64,000 bases of DNA, from positions 2,852,001 through 2,916,000 of the forward strand of contig NZ_JAYRJY010000001.1 in NCBI RefSeq assembly GCF_041906005.1. The letters are read 5' to 3'. This DNA comes from Ferrovibrio sp041906005 (lineage in GTDB: Bacteria > Pseudomonadota > Alphaproteobacteria > Ferrovibrionales > Ferrovibrionaceae). Below the pieces are notes generated by a model. That model was given only the letters and a program-made list of their open reading frames with translations, was not told the DNA's origin and did not search any database. Made by a program: the position numbers and the translations under genes. Below, piece after piece: positions 45,767-54,687 of the stretch. Within the stretch, counting starts at the first letter, position 1; each line of letters begins with the position of its first letter.

Positions 45767-48628
45767 ATGACCAAAGACTATCGCCCGACCGTCTTCCTGC
45801 CCACCACCGATTTTCCGATGAAGGCCGGCCTGCCGGCCAAGGAGCCGGAGATCCTGGCCCGCTGGGAAAAGATCGGCCTGTATGAAAAGCTGCGCGCCGA
45901 TTCAAAGGGCCGCGAGAAATTCGTGCTGCATGACGGCCCGCCCTATGCCAACGGCAACCTGCATCTGGGCCATGCGCTGAACAAGATCCTGAAGGACACC
46001 ATCAACCGCTCGCGGCAGATGATGGGTTATGACGCCAATTACGTGCCGGGCTGGGACTGCCATGGCCTGCCGATCGAGTGGAAGATCGAGGAGAAATACC
46101 GCGCCGCCGGCAAGAACAAGGACGACGTGCCGATCGACGAGTTCCGCAAGGAATGCCGCGATTTCGCCGACCACTGGATCGCCATCCAGCGTGAGGAATT
46201 CAAGCGGCTGGGCGTGATCGGCGACTGGAAGAATCCCTACACCACGATGAGTTTCGGCGCCGAAGCCCAGATCGTGCGCGAGATCCACAAGTTCCTGATG
46301 AATGGTGGCCTGTTCAAGGGCTCCAAGCCGGTGATGTGGTCCATCGTCGAACGCACCGCCCTGGCCGAAGCCGAGGTCGAGTATCACGAGCACACCTCGC
46401 ATACCGTCTTCGTCAAATTCCCGGTGGTGAAAGCGCCGGTGAAGGCCCTGGACGGTGCCAGCATCGTGATCTGGACCACCACGCCCTGGACCCTGCCGGG
46501 CAACCGCGCCATCGCGCTGTCCAAGGACGCCGAGTATGTGCGCCTACGCGTGGACGCGGTGGGCGAGAAGTCGCTGGCGAAGGTGGGCGACGAGATCGTG
46601 GTGGCGAAGGAACTGGCCGAAACCGTGGCCAAGGCCTGCACGCTTGAGGCCATCTCCACCATCGCGACGCTGAAAGGCGCTGATATCGTCGGCACCATCT
46701 GCGCCCATCCCTTGCGCACGCAGGGTTTCGCCTTCGACGTGCCGGTTCTGCATGGCGATTTCGTCACCTTGGATGCGGGCACCGGTTTTGTGCATATCGC
46801 GCCGGGCCATGGCGCCGACGATTACAATCTCGGCATGGCCAACGGCATCGAGGTGCCGCATACGGTGGATGCCGATGGCCGCTATTTCCGTCATGTGCCG
46901 GTTTTCGGCGGCGACAGTCCGGCTCGCGTGCTCGACGATGCCGGCAAGGAAGGCGATGCCAATGCCCGCGTGATCGCGGTGATGACTGAGGCCGGTGCGC
47001 TGCTCGGCCGCGGCCGCCTGCGCCACCAGTATCCGCATTCCTGGCGCTCGAAAGCTCCGCTGATCTTCCGCAACACGCCGCAATGGTTCATCTCGATGAC
47101 CACCAACGACCTGCGCAGGAAGGCTCTGGCGGCCATCGACGCCACCGCTTTCTATCCGCCGCAGGGCCGCAACCGGCTGTATTCCATGATCGAGCAGCGG
47201 CCCGACTGGGTGATCAGCCGCCAGCGTGCCTGGGGCGTGCCGATCGCCGTGTTCGAGAACAGGGAAACCGGCGATCTGCTGCGCGATCCGGAAGTGAACG
47301 AGCGCATCGTGCATGCCTGCCTGAAGGGCGGCGCGGATGCCTGGTTCACGGCCAAGCCCGAGGATTTCCTGGGCGGCAAATACAAGGCCGAAGACTGGAA
47401 GATGGTGACCGACATCCTGGATGTCTGGTTCGATTCCGGCTCGACCCATGCCTTCGTGCTGGAGCAGCGGCCCGATCTGAAATGGCCGGCCTCGCTGTAT
47501 CTGGAGGGCTCCGACCAGCATCGCGGCTGGTTCCATTCGTCGCTGCTCGAAAGCTGCGGCACGCGTGGCCGCGCGCCCTATGATGCCGTGCTGACCCATG
47601 GCTTCCTGCTCGACGAGAAGGGCCGGAAGATGTCTAAGTCGCTCGGCAACTCGGTCGAGCCGCAGGACGTGATCAAGCAGTCGGGCGCCGATATCCTGCG
47701 CCTGTGGGTGGCCTCGGCCAATTACAACGACGATCTCAGCGTGGGGCCCAAGATCATCCAGGCCCAGGTGGATGCCTATCGACGCCTGCGCAACACGCTG
47801 CGTTATCTGCTCGGCAACCTGGCCGGTTTCGAGGAATCCGAACGCCTGCCGCATGCCGAGATGCCGGAACTGGAGCGCTGGGTGCTGCATCGCCTGGCCG
47901 AACTGGGCCAGGTGGTGCGCGAAAGCTGCGAGGAATACGATTTCCATCGCATGTATGTGGCGCTGTATAATTTCTGCGCCGTCGACCTGTCAGGCTTCTA
48001 TTTCGATATCCGCAAGGACGCGCTGTATTGCGACGCACCGACGAGTGTTCGCCGCCGTGCTGCCCGCACCGTGCTGGATCACCTGTTCAACTGCCTGGTG
48101 AAATGGCTGGCGCCGATCATCTGCTACACGGCGGAAGAAGCCTGGCTGACGCGCTATCCCTCCGAGGATGGCAGCGTGCACCGCGAGGTCTGGCCGGCGT
48201 TGCCCGAGGCATGGCTCGATCCGGCGCTGGGCGCCAAGTGGGAGCGCGTGCGCCGCGTGCGCCGCGCCGTCACTGGCGCGCTGGAAATCGAGCGTGCCGA
48301 AAAACGCATCGGCGCCAGCCTGCAGGCGCATCCGGTGGTCTATGTGGGTGGCGAAGACCTGGCCGCGCTGGCCGATCTGGATTTCGCCGAAATCTGCATT
48401 ACCTCGGGCATCACTCTGCGTGAGGGCGAGGGGCCGGCGGAAGCCTATCGCAGCGACGATGCCAAGGGCGTCGCCGTGGTGCCGCAACTGGCCGAGGGCC
48501 GCAAATGCGAACGCTGTTGGCAGGTATTGCCCGATGTTGGGCATGTGCATGGTCATGACGACCTGTGCCGCCGCTGCGCCACCGCTGTTGATGCCGTGGC
48601 TGGCAACGGGGGTGGGGTCGCCGCATGA
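45767..48628 (+). CDS. ileS: Isoleucyl-tRNA synthetase
   Basis: A 953-residue class I synthetase. The HIGH motif is N-L-H-L-G-H-A (about residue 65) and the KMSKS loop is G-R-K-M-S-K-S-L-G (about residue 625). The CP1 editing domain with W-T-T-T-P-W-T-L-P-G-N lies between. The C-terminus has a zinc site C-E-R-C-W-Q-V with a later C-R-R-C, the feature of the eubacterial E. coli-type enzyme. Its stop overlaps the lspA start by 4 bases, so the two are translationally coupled. Confidence 0.98.
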   Translation: MTKDYRPTVFLPTTDFPMKAGLPAKEPEILARWEKIGLYEKLRADSKGREKFVLHDGPPYANGNLHLGHALNKILKDTINRSRQMMGYDANYVPGWDCHGLPIEWKIEEKYRAAGKNKDDVPIDEFRKECRDFADHWIAIQREEFKRLGVIGDWKNPYTTMSFGAEAQIVREIHKFLMNGGLFKGSKPVMWSIVERTALAEAEVEYHEHTSHTVFVKFPVVKAPVKALDGASIVIWTTTPWTLPGNRAIALSKDAEYVRLRVDAVGEKSLAKVGDEIVVAKELAETVAKACTLEAISTIATLKGADIVGTICAHPLRTQGFAFDVPVLHGDFVTLDAGTGFVHIAPGHGADDYNLGMANGIEVPHTVDADGRYFRHVPVFGGDSPARVLDDAGKEGDANARVIAVMTEAGALLGRGRLRHQYPHSWRSKAPLIFRNTPQWFISMTTNDLRRKALAAIDATAFYPPQGRNRLYSMIEQRPDWVISRQRAWGVPIAVFENRETGDLLRDPEVNERIVHACLKGGADAWFTAKPEDFLGGKYKAEDWKMVTDILDVWFDSGSTHAFVLEQRPDLKWPASLYLEGSDQHRGWFHSSLLESCGTRGRAPYDAVLTHGFLLDEKGRKMSKSLGNSVEPQDVIKQSGADILRLWVASANYNDDLSVGPKIIQAQVDAYRRLRNTLRYLLGNLAGFEESERLPHAEMPELERWVLHRLAELGQVVRESCEEYDFHRMYVALYNFCAVDLSGFYFDIRKDALYCDAPTSVRRRAARTVLDHLFNCLVKWLAPIICYTAEEAWLTRYPSEDGSVHREVWPALPEAWLDPALGAKWERVRRVRRAVTGALEIERAEKRIGASLQAHPVVYVGGEDLAALADLDFAEICITSGITLREGEGPAEAYRSDDAKGVAVVPQLAEGRKCERCWQVLPDVGHVHGHDDLCRRCATAVDAVAGNGGGVAA

Positions 48629-49095
48629 CGCTGCGCTTGGGCCTTGCCGTTGCCTTGCTGATCCTGGTCGCCGATCAGGTCAGCAAGTTTTTCCTGCTCG
48701 ACCTGATGCAGCAGAATCCACAGGGCATCGTGATCGCGCCGTTCTTCAATCTGGTGCTGGTCTGGAATACCGGCGTCAGCTTCGGCCTGTTCCAGGAAGA
48801 CACGCCGCTGCGCAATTGGACCCTGATCGGAGTGGCGGCGGCCGTGCTGGTCTGGCTGCTGGTCTGGCTGTGGCGGGCGCAGGGCCGATTGATCGGTGCG
48901 GCACTGGGTCTGATTGTCGGCGGTGCCATTGGCAACATCATCGACCGTTATCGTTTCGGCGCGGTGTTTGATTTCCTCGATTTCCATGCCTTCGGCTGGC
49001 ATTGGCCCGCCTTCAATGTGGCCGACAGCGCCATCGTGATCGGCGTCGGCCTGCTGCTGCTCGACGGTTTCCGCACGCGCCCTCCCAGCACTTGA
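48625..49095 (+). CDS. lspA: Lipoprotein signal peptidase II
   Basis: A 156-residue aspartic protease of the inner membrane that cleaves signal peptides of diacylglyceryl-prolipoproteins. Four hydrophobic helices are visible. The catalytic aspartates are in G-N-I-I-D-R-Y and F-N-V-A-D-S-A-I-V, and N-T-G-V-S-F-G-L-F is the conserved helix-2 signature. It follows ileS with a 4-base overlap. The DUF3035 lipoprotein encoded downstream would be one of its substrates. Confidence 0.97.
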   Translation: MTLRLGLAVALLILVADQVSKFFLLDLMQQNPQGIVIAPFFNLVLVWNTGVSFGLFQEDTPLRNWTLIGVAAAVLVWLLVWLWRAQGRLIGAALGLIVGGAIGNIIDRYRFGAVFDFLDFHAFGWHWPAFNVADSAIVIGVGLLLLDGFRTRPPST

Positions 49096-49108
49096 TGGCT
49101 CGCGATTG

Positions 49109-49137
49109 ATTGGCGCCGTCAATCGGTTGACGCCAAT
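49109..49137. promoter_or_regulatory. Hairpin after lspA
   Basis: ATTGGCG (49109-49115) plus TCAA (49119-49122) face TTGACGCCAAT (49127-49137), a long stem with a 3-base bulge and a 4-base loop. No T tract follows, so it is more likely an operator or mRNA-end structure than an intrinsic terminator. The rest of the 262-base gap before the kinase gene holds no convincing gene. Confidence 0.4.
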
Positions 49138-49357
49138 TGATTGACTGGAGGCAAAAAGTGCTACTTGGGGTCGCATAGAGCTTCGCTCATTCGTTGCATC
49201 GCCCGGGGAATGATGGCAGCATTCCAAAAGAGGGGTGGGCGAGAGGCAGGATGCTTCCATCGTGCAAAGGCCCCGGCCGGCTCGACCGGCAGGGGGACAC
49301 CGAACGGGAAATGCTGCGCAAATGGATTGCGGTGGGCAGCGTCCTGAAGGCCTGCGC

Positions 49358-51292
49358 ATGATGCAGACCCCGGCCCGTCGTAAATTTTCCCGGCACCAGC
49401 TTTCGGCCAAACAGGTCAAGGTGACCGTGATCGCCGCCTTGTTGCTTGGCTTCATCTCCAGCCTGTTCCAGCTTGGCTTCGACATCCGCAACGAATTGAA
49501 CCAGCGCCAGGCCACCGTGGTTCAGGTGATGGACATGCTGAACGATGCGGCCTCGCAGGCGGCTTATGCACTGGACGAGCAATTGGCGGCTCGTGTGGTC
49601 AGCGGCCTGCTGCTCTATCAGCCGATCTGGCGCGCCGAGATTTATGACAATTACGGCCGTCGCATGGCCCTGCAGGAGCGCGAACGGCAACAGGCGCGAC
49701 CTGAAGGTCTGCTGCATCTGCTGCCAACTGGCGATGAGATGTTGAGCCGGCCGCTTTATGGTCCGCGCGACCGCGACCTGGTCGGCGAGATGCGTGTCGC
49801 TGTTGATGGCACTCTACTGGCGCAAAGTATTGTCAAGCGCACCTGGCTGGTGATCGGCACCGGTTTCGTGCGCAATTTCGTGCTCGCTCTGATTCTCGCC
49901 GTGCTGTTCTACTACACGCTGACGCGACCGCTGCTGTCGCTGGTGGCGCAGATCGAGCGCGCCGATCCGCGCCGGCCCGAGGAATCGCGCATCAGCGTGC
50001 CGGCACGGCATAATGCCGACGAATTTGGCCTGCTGGCCGAACGGGTCAACGCCATCCTCGGTGCCAGCGGCGAGCATCTGGCGGAAGTCGAGCGCAGCCG
50101 AGAGATGCTGCGCAGCGTGCTGGACGCGATTCCCGCGCTGATCAGCCTGAAGGACGTGGCCGGACGCTATCTGCTGGTGAACAGCCGTGTGGTCGAAGTA
50201 TTCGGCCAGTCATCGGAGGAAATCGTCGGTCGCCGCCTCGATGAACTGGCTTTGCCCGGCTTGGCGCCGGAGCATCGCGACGAGTTCATCCGTTTCAATG
50301 CCGAGAACGAAGCGGCGATGACGGCGCGAGGACAACCGGTGCTGAATCTGGAATGCACCTATTACCTGGCCGATGCGCCGCAATTCACCATGCTGGAGAA
50401 CAAGGTGCCGCTGCTGGATACCGGTGGCGAGGTCAATGGCATCATCTCGATCGCCCTCGACATCAGCGAACGCAAACTGGCCGAACGCGCGCTGGATGAG
50501 GCCAATGCGCGGCTGCGCGGCCAGGCCGAGGATCTGGAGCGGCTGGCCTCTTCCTACGCCCGCGAACGCGAGCATGCCATTGCCGCCAACCGTGCCAAAT
50601 CGGAATTCCTCGCCAACATGAGCCACGAACTGCGCACGCCGCTCAATGCCATCATCGGTTTCGCCGAGGTGATCACGCTGCGCATGTGGGGCGCCAATTC
50701 GGAACGGTATTTCGATTATGCCGGGGATATCGTGATGAGCGCGCGGCACCTGCTGCATGTCATCAACGACATCCTCGACATGTCGAAGATCGAAGCCGGG
50801 CGGTATGAGCTGACGCTGGAGGAACAGGCGCTGTCCACCGTGATCAACGATTGCCTGACCATCGTGCGCGGTCGTGCCCAGGAAGCCGATCTCGGTCTGA
50901 ACAACCTTTTTTCCGCCGACTGCCCGCCGATGCGCATCGATGCCCGTGCCATCAAGCAAGTCCTGCTCAATCTGCTGTCCAACGCGATCAAGTTCACGCC
51001 GGCCGGCGGCGAGGTGACGGTCGCCGGCGGGCGCGAGGCGAATGGCGACATCGTGATCACGGTGAGCGACACCGGCAGCGGTATCCGGCCTGAAAACCTG
51101 GAGCGGATCTTCGAACCCTTCTGGCAGGGCGACCCCAATATCCGCCGCCGCAGCGAGGGCACCGGGCTGGGCCTGGCGATCAGCCGGAAATTCGTCGAGC
51201 TGCATGGCGGAAGCCTGAATCTGGCCAATGGCGTACAGCGCGGCGCCGTAGCCACGATTCGTCTGCCGGGGCGTCTGGTCGTCTCGGGCTGA
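49358..51292 (+). CDS. Membrane-bound PAS sensor histidine kinase
   Basis: A 644-residue hybrid-free histidine kinase. TM1 is residues 22-42, a periplasmic region of about 110 residues follows, and TM2 is around 162-188. HAMP comes next, then a PAS domain (about 245-365, A-I-P-A-L-I-S-L-K-D-V-A-G-R-Y-L-L-V-N). The dimerisation domain holds the phospho-accepting H in M-S-H-E-L-R-T-P-L-N-A-I. The ATPase has N-L-L-S-N-A-I-K-F-T, D-T-G-S-G-I and G-T-G-L-G-L-A-I. No receiver domain and no response-regulator gene lie nearby, so the partner is encoded elsewhere. The ATG at 49358 has GAAGG before it; another ATG follows directly. Confidence 0.92.
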   Translation: MMQTPARRKFSRHQLSAKQVKVTVIAALLLGFISSLFQLGFDIRNELNQRQATVVQVMDMLNDAASQAAYALDEQLAARVVSGLLLYQPIWRAEIYDNYGRRMALQERERQQARPEGLLHLLPTGDEMLSRPLYGPRDRDLVGEMRVAVDGTLLAQSIVKRTWLVIGTGFVRNFVLALILAVLFYYTLTRPLLSLVAQIERADPRRPEESRISVPARHNADEFGLLAERVNAILGASGEHLAEVERSREMLRSVLDAIPALISLKDVAGRYLLVNSRVVEVFGQSSEEIVGRRLDELALPGLAPEHRDEFIRFNAENEAAMTARGQPVLNLECTYYLADAPQFTMLENKVPLLDTGGEVNGIISIALDISERKLAERALDEANARLRGQAEDLERLASSYAREREHAIAANRAKSEFLANMSHELRTPLNAIIGFAEVITLRMWGANSERYFDYAGDIVMSARHLLHVINDILDMSKIEAGRYELTLEEQALSTVINDCLTIVRGRAQEADLGLNNLFSADCPPMRIDARAIKQVLLNLLSNAIKFTPAGGEVTVAGGREANGDIVITVSDTGSGIRPENLERIFEPFWQGDPNIRRRSEGTGLGLAISRKFVELHGGSLNLANGVQRGAVATIRLPGRLVVSG

Positions 51293-51395
51293 AATCGCGG
51301 TTCTCCGCCAGAATGACGGTTTCCGCCGCCCTTGTGCCCGAGGGGCGGGCAAGGGTAAAATCCCGCCGCCTTAAGCAACAGGGGAAAGTCTCGCC

Positions 51396-52004
51396 ATGAG
51401 TCGACCGAATATTGCCGGCCGACGCCTGTGGGTGGCCTGCGCCATCCTGACGCTGCCCGTCGCCCTCGCCGGGTGCGATACCACGCGCGATGCGCTCGGG
51501 CTGAACAAGAAGGCGCCTGACGAATTCGCCGTTGTCACCAAGGCACCGTTGGTGCTGCCACCGGAATTCGGCCTGCGTCCGCCCGAGCCGGGTGCGCCGC
51601 GTCCGCAGGAAGTGCCCGCACGCGACCGCGCCGCCGCCGCCCTGTCGGGCCGGACCGATGCCGCCGCCGGTCAGCTGACGCCGCTCAGCCGCGATCCCAA
51701 TGCCACCGCAGCCCAGCGTTCGGCCGGTGAAAGCGCCCTGCTGCAGCAGGCCAAGGCCACCAACGCCGATCCCGACATTCGCCGCAAGGTGAATGACGAA
51801 TTCACCCAGTTGGCTGAACGCGACCGTCGTTTGGTCGACCGTCTGATCTTCTGGCAGAAACCCGACGACGCGGGCCTGGCCGTGGATGCGTCCAAGGAAG
51901 CCCAGCGCCTGCGCGAGAATGCCGCCACCGGCAAACCGCCGACGGCGGGCGATGTGCCAACCGTCAAGCGCCGCGAACGCGGCCCGCTGGAAGGCATCTT
52001 CTAA
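51396..52004 (+). CDS. DUF3035 lipoprotein (possible BAM-complex subunit BamF)
   Basis: A 202-residue lipoprotein. The lipobox is L-P-V-A-L-A-G-C (cysteine near residue 27), after a positively charged N-terminus. T-T-R-D-A-L-G-L-N-K-K-A-P-D-E-F-A-V-V follows, the DUF3035 signature. In some databases the family is linked to an alphaproteobacterial BAM subunit; that link is from memory and not shown by the sequence. The gene starts just before two M16 peptidase genes, a conserved order. The mature part is low-complexity Ala/Pro-rich and Arg-rich, consistent with an extended periplasmic protein. Confidence 0.85.
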   Translation: MSRPNIAGRRLWVACAILTLPVALAGCDTTRDALGLNKKAPDEFAVVTKAPLVLPPEFGLRPPEPGAPRPQEVPARDRAAAALSGRTDAAAGQLTPLSRDPNATAAQRSAGESALLQQAKATNADPDIRRKVNDEFTQLAERDRRLVDRLIFWQKPDDAGLAVDASKEAQRLRENAATGKPPTAGDVPTVKRRERGPLEGIF

Positions 52005-52017
52005 CGGAGGCAAGCCC

Positions 52018-53358
52018 GTGCTGCGTCTGAGCGTCGCCGTCCTGCTCGCCATTGCGACATGTCTGGCAGGACCGGCGGGCGACAGCCTTGCCCAGGTCTT
52101 CCGTCCGAGCCAGTTCCTGCTGGATAACGGCATGCAGGTGGTGCTGATCGAGGATCATCGTGCCCCGGTCGTGCATCACATGGTCTGGTACAAGGTCGGC
52201 GCCGCTGACGAACAGCCCGGCACCACCGGCGTTGCGCATTATCTCGAACACCTGATGTTCAAGGGCACGCCCAATGTGCCGGCCGGCGAATTCTCGCGCA
52301 TCGTCGCGCGCGAAGGTGGACGAGACAACGCCTTCACCTCATCGGATTACACCGGTTATTTCCAGACCATCGCGCGTGACCGGCTCGAGCTGGTGATGCG
52401 CATGGAATCCGAGCGTATGACCCAGCTCCAGCCGCGGCGCGAGGATGCCGTGCCCGAACTGCAGGTGGTGCTGCAGGAACGCCTCAGCCGCGTGGAAAAC
52501 AGCCCCGCCGCCCTGTTCGGCGAGCAGTTCGACGCCGCGCAATACCTCTCGCATCCCTATGGTCGCCCGGTGATCGGCTGGCCGCAGGAAGTGGCGAAGC
52601 TCACCCTCGACGATGCGATGAGCTTCTATCGCAGCTATTACGCCCCCAACAATGCCGTGCTGGTGGTCGCCGGCGACGTGACCCCTGCCGAACTGAAGCG
52701 GCTGGCCGAAAAGCATTATGGCATGATCCCGATGCGCCCGGTGCCGCCGCGCCTGCGGCCGCAGGAACCGCCGCAACTGGCTGCGCGTCGCCTCAGCATG
52801 ACCGATCCGCGTGTTGCCCAGCCCAGCCTGCGCCGCAGCTATCTGGCACCCAGCAGCACGGCCGGCGAAAAGCAGCATGCCGTGCCGTTGTCGGTGCTGG
52901 CCGAAATCCTCAATTCCCCGACGGGCCGGCTCTACGCGGCACTGGTTGTGGGCGATGGGCCGGCCGTCTCGGCCGGGGCCTGGTATTCCGCCACCTCGCT
53001 CGACCTGACCACGTTCAGCTTTGGTGCCTCGCCCAAACCCGGCCGCAAGCTGGACGAGGTGGAGGCCGGCCTTGACCGCGTGATCGCCGATATCCTGCGT
53101 GAAGGCGTGACAGCGGATGAATTGCAGCAGGCCAAGACGGTGATGCAGGCCGAAACCGTCTATGCGCGCGACAGCCTGTCCAACGCCGCCCGCATCTTCG
53201 GCTCGGCGCTCACCACCGGACAGACGGTGGAGGATGTCGAGTCCTGGCCGCGTCAGGTCGATACAGTCACGGCCGAGCAGGTGAAGGCTGCTGCCCAGCA
53301 TGTTTTCGACCTGCGTCGCTCGGTGACCGGGCTCTTGCTGCCCAAGGAGCAAAGCTGA
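52018..53358 (+). CDS. M16 family zinc peptidase (catalytic partner)
   Basis: A 446-residue exported peptidase of the pitrilysin/processing-peptidase group. Residues 1-25 form a signal peptide (L-R-L-S-V-A-V-L-L-A-I-A-T). The inverted zinc motif H-x-x-E-H is H74-Y-L-E77-H78. The start is GTG at 52018 with CGGAGG upstream, 13 bases after the DUF3035 stop. Usually such a catalytic subunit pairs with an inactive homologue, which is the next gene. A role in periplasmic peptide turnover is inferred from signal and family. Confidence 0.92.
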   Translation: MLRLSVAVLLAIATCLAGPAGDSLAQVFRPSQFLLDNGMQVVLIEDHRAPVVHHMVWYKVGAADEQPGTTGVAHYLEHLMFKGTPNVPAGEFSRIVAREGGRDNAFTSSDYTGYFQTIARDRLELVMRMESERMTQLQPRREDAVPELQVVLQERLSRVENSPAALFGEQFDAAQYLSHPYGRPVIGWPQEVAKLTLDDAMSFYRSYYAPNNAVLVVAGDVTPAELKRLAEKHYGMIPMRPVPPRLRPQEPPQLAARRLSMTDPRVAQPSLRRSYLAPSSTAGEKQHAVPLSVLAEILNSPTGRLYAALVVGDGPAVSAGAWYSATSLDLTTFSFGASPKPGRKLDEVEAGLDRVIADILREGVTADELQQAKTVMQAETVYARDSLSNAARIFGSALTTGQTVEDVESWPRQVDTVTAEQVKAAAQHVFDLRRSVTGLLLPKEQS

Positions 53359-54683
53359 TGCGCCGCCGCGGCATTCTGATCGGCATCATGGCTCTGCTAT
53401 GCGGCTTTGCGCTGGCATTGCCGGCCTTCGCCGGGCCCAGGATCGAACGCATCACCACGCCGCTGGGTATCGAGGTCTGGCTGGTGCGCGAACCGTCCAT
53501 TCCCATGCTGGCGCTGCAGGCGTCCTGGCGCGGTGGTGCTTCCAGCGATCCGGCCGGGCTGGAAGGCCGCGCCGGCCTGGCCATGGACCTGCTGACTGAG
53601 GGCGCAGGCGATCTCGGGCCTGAGGCTTTCCAGAATGCCCTGCGCGAAAAGGCGATCTCGCTCGATTTCTCGGCCGACCGCGATTACAGCTCGGTCAGCC
53701 TGCGCACGCTCACCCGGCATCGTGCTCGTGCGTTTGAACTGCTGAAGCTGGCGATGACCGCGCCGCGTTTCGACGACGAACCGATGGCGCGTGCCAAGGC
53801 GCAGGCCCGCGTCGCTTACGAACGCAGCCGCGCCAATCCCAATGCGCTGGCTGGCGAACGTTTCGCCGCTCTGGCCTACGGCGAGCACCCCTATGGCCGG
53901 CGCGCTTCGCCCAGTATCGAAAGCCTGGAACGCATCGGTCGTGCCGAACTGGCCGCATTCCCGCGCGCCGTGCTGGCGCGGCGCAATCTGGCGCTGGGCG
54001 TGGTGGGCGATATCGCGCCCGATGACCTGGCGCGCCTGGTGGATCAGAGTTTTGGCGCGCTGCCGGTGGAGCCGGCCGTGGATCTGCCGCCACCGGTGCA
54101 GATGCAGACGGCCAAGCAGCCGATAGTGATCCCGTTCCCCAATCCGCAAAGCATGGTGCTGTTCGGCGCGCCGGGCATCGCGCGCGAGGACCCCGACTGG
54201 TATGCCGCCACGGTGCTGAACCAGATTGTCGGCGGGGGCGGCATGTCGTCGCGCCTGTTCGAGGAAGTGCGCGAGAAGCGTGGCCTGGTCTATTCGGTCG
54301 GCACCCAGCTTACGCCATACAAGGCTGCCTCGCTGTTCTCCGGCTCGCTGGCTACCTCGAATGGCCAGGTGGCCGAGGCGCTGAATCTGGTGCGTACCGA
54401 ACTGGCACGCGTGGCGCAGGAGGGCGTCGAGGACGACGAACTGGCGGCGGCGAAATCCTACATGACCGGCTCTTTCCCGCTGCGGCTCAGTTCCAATGCC
54501 GCCATTGCCGGTATGCTGGTCGCGATGCGTAATACGGGCCTGGCTCCCGATTACATCGAAGCCTATCCCGGCCTGATCAACGCCGTCAGCCAGGAGGATC
54601 TGCGCCGCGTGGCGCAACGCCTGTTCGCCAGTGGCGATTATCTCGTCGTGGTGGTCGGACAGCCCACCGGATTAGGCGGTTAA
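53358..54683 (+). CDS. M16 family peptidase, non-catalytic partner
   Basis: A 441-residue exported M16 homologue. A signal peptide (M-A-L-L-C-G-F-A-L-A-L-P-A-F-A) spans residues 12-30. At the place of H-x-x-E-H it has G-L-A-M-D-L-L-T-E-G, so no zinc site exists. The C-terminal half retains R-E-K-R-G-L-V-Y-S-V-G-T, the segment that helps substrate binding in the active partner. Its start overlaps the stop of the catalytic gene by 1 base, favouring heterodimer formation. Confidence 0.92.
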   Translation: MRRRGILIGIMALLCGFALALPAFAGPRIERITTPLGIEVWLVREPSIPMLALQASWRGGASSDPAGLEGRAGLAMDLLTEGAGDLGPEAFQNALREKAISLDFSADRDYSSVSLRTLTRHRARAFELLKLAMTAPRFDDEPMARAKAQARVAYERSRANPNALAGERFAALAYGEHPYGRRASPSIESLERIGRAELAAFPRAVLARRNLALGVVGDIAPDDLARLVDQSFGALPVEPAVDLPPPVQMQTAKQPIVIPFPNPQSMVLFGAPGIAREDPDWYAATVLNQIVGGGGMSSRLFEEVREKRGLVYSVGTQLTPYKAASLFSGSLATSNGQVAEALNLVRTELARVAQEGVEDDELAAAKSYMTGSFPLRLSSNAAIAGMLVAMRNTGLAPDYIEAYPGLINAVSQEDLRRVAQRLFASGDYLVVVVGQPTGLGG

Positions 54684-54687
54684 GGTC

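Noticed and set aside
49141..49347. Short plus-strand frame before the PAS kinase
   Set aside because: Poor start, basic low-complexity composition; the kinase start at 49358 has its own ribosome site.
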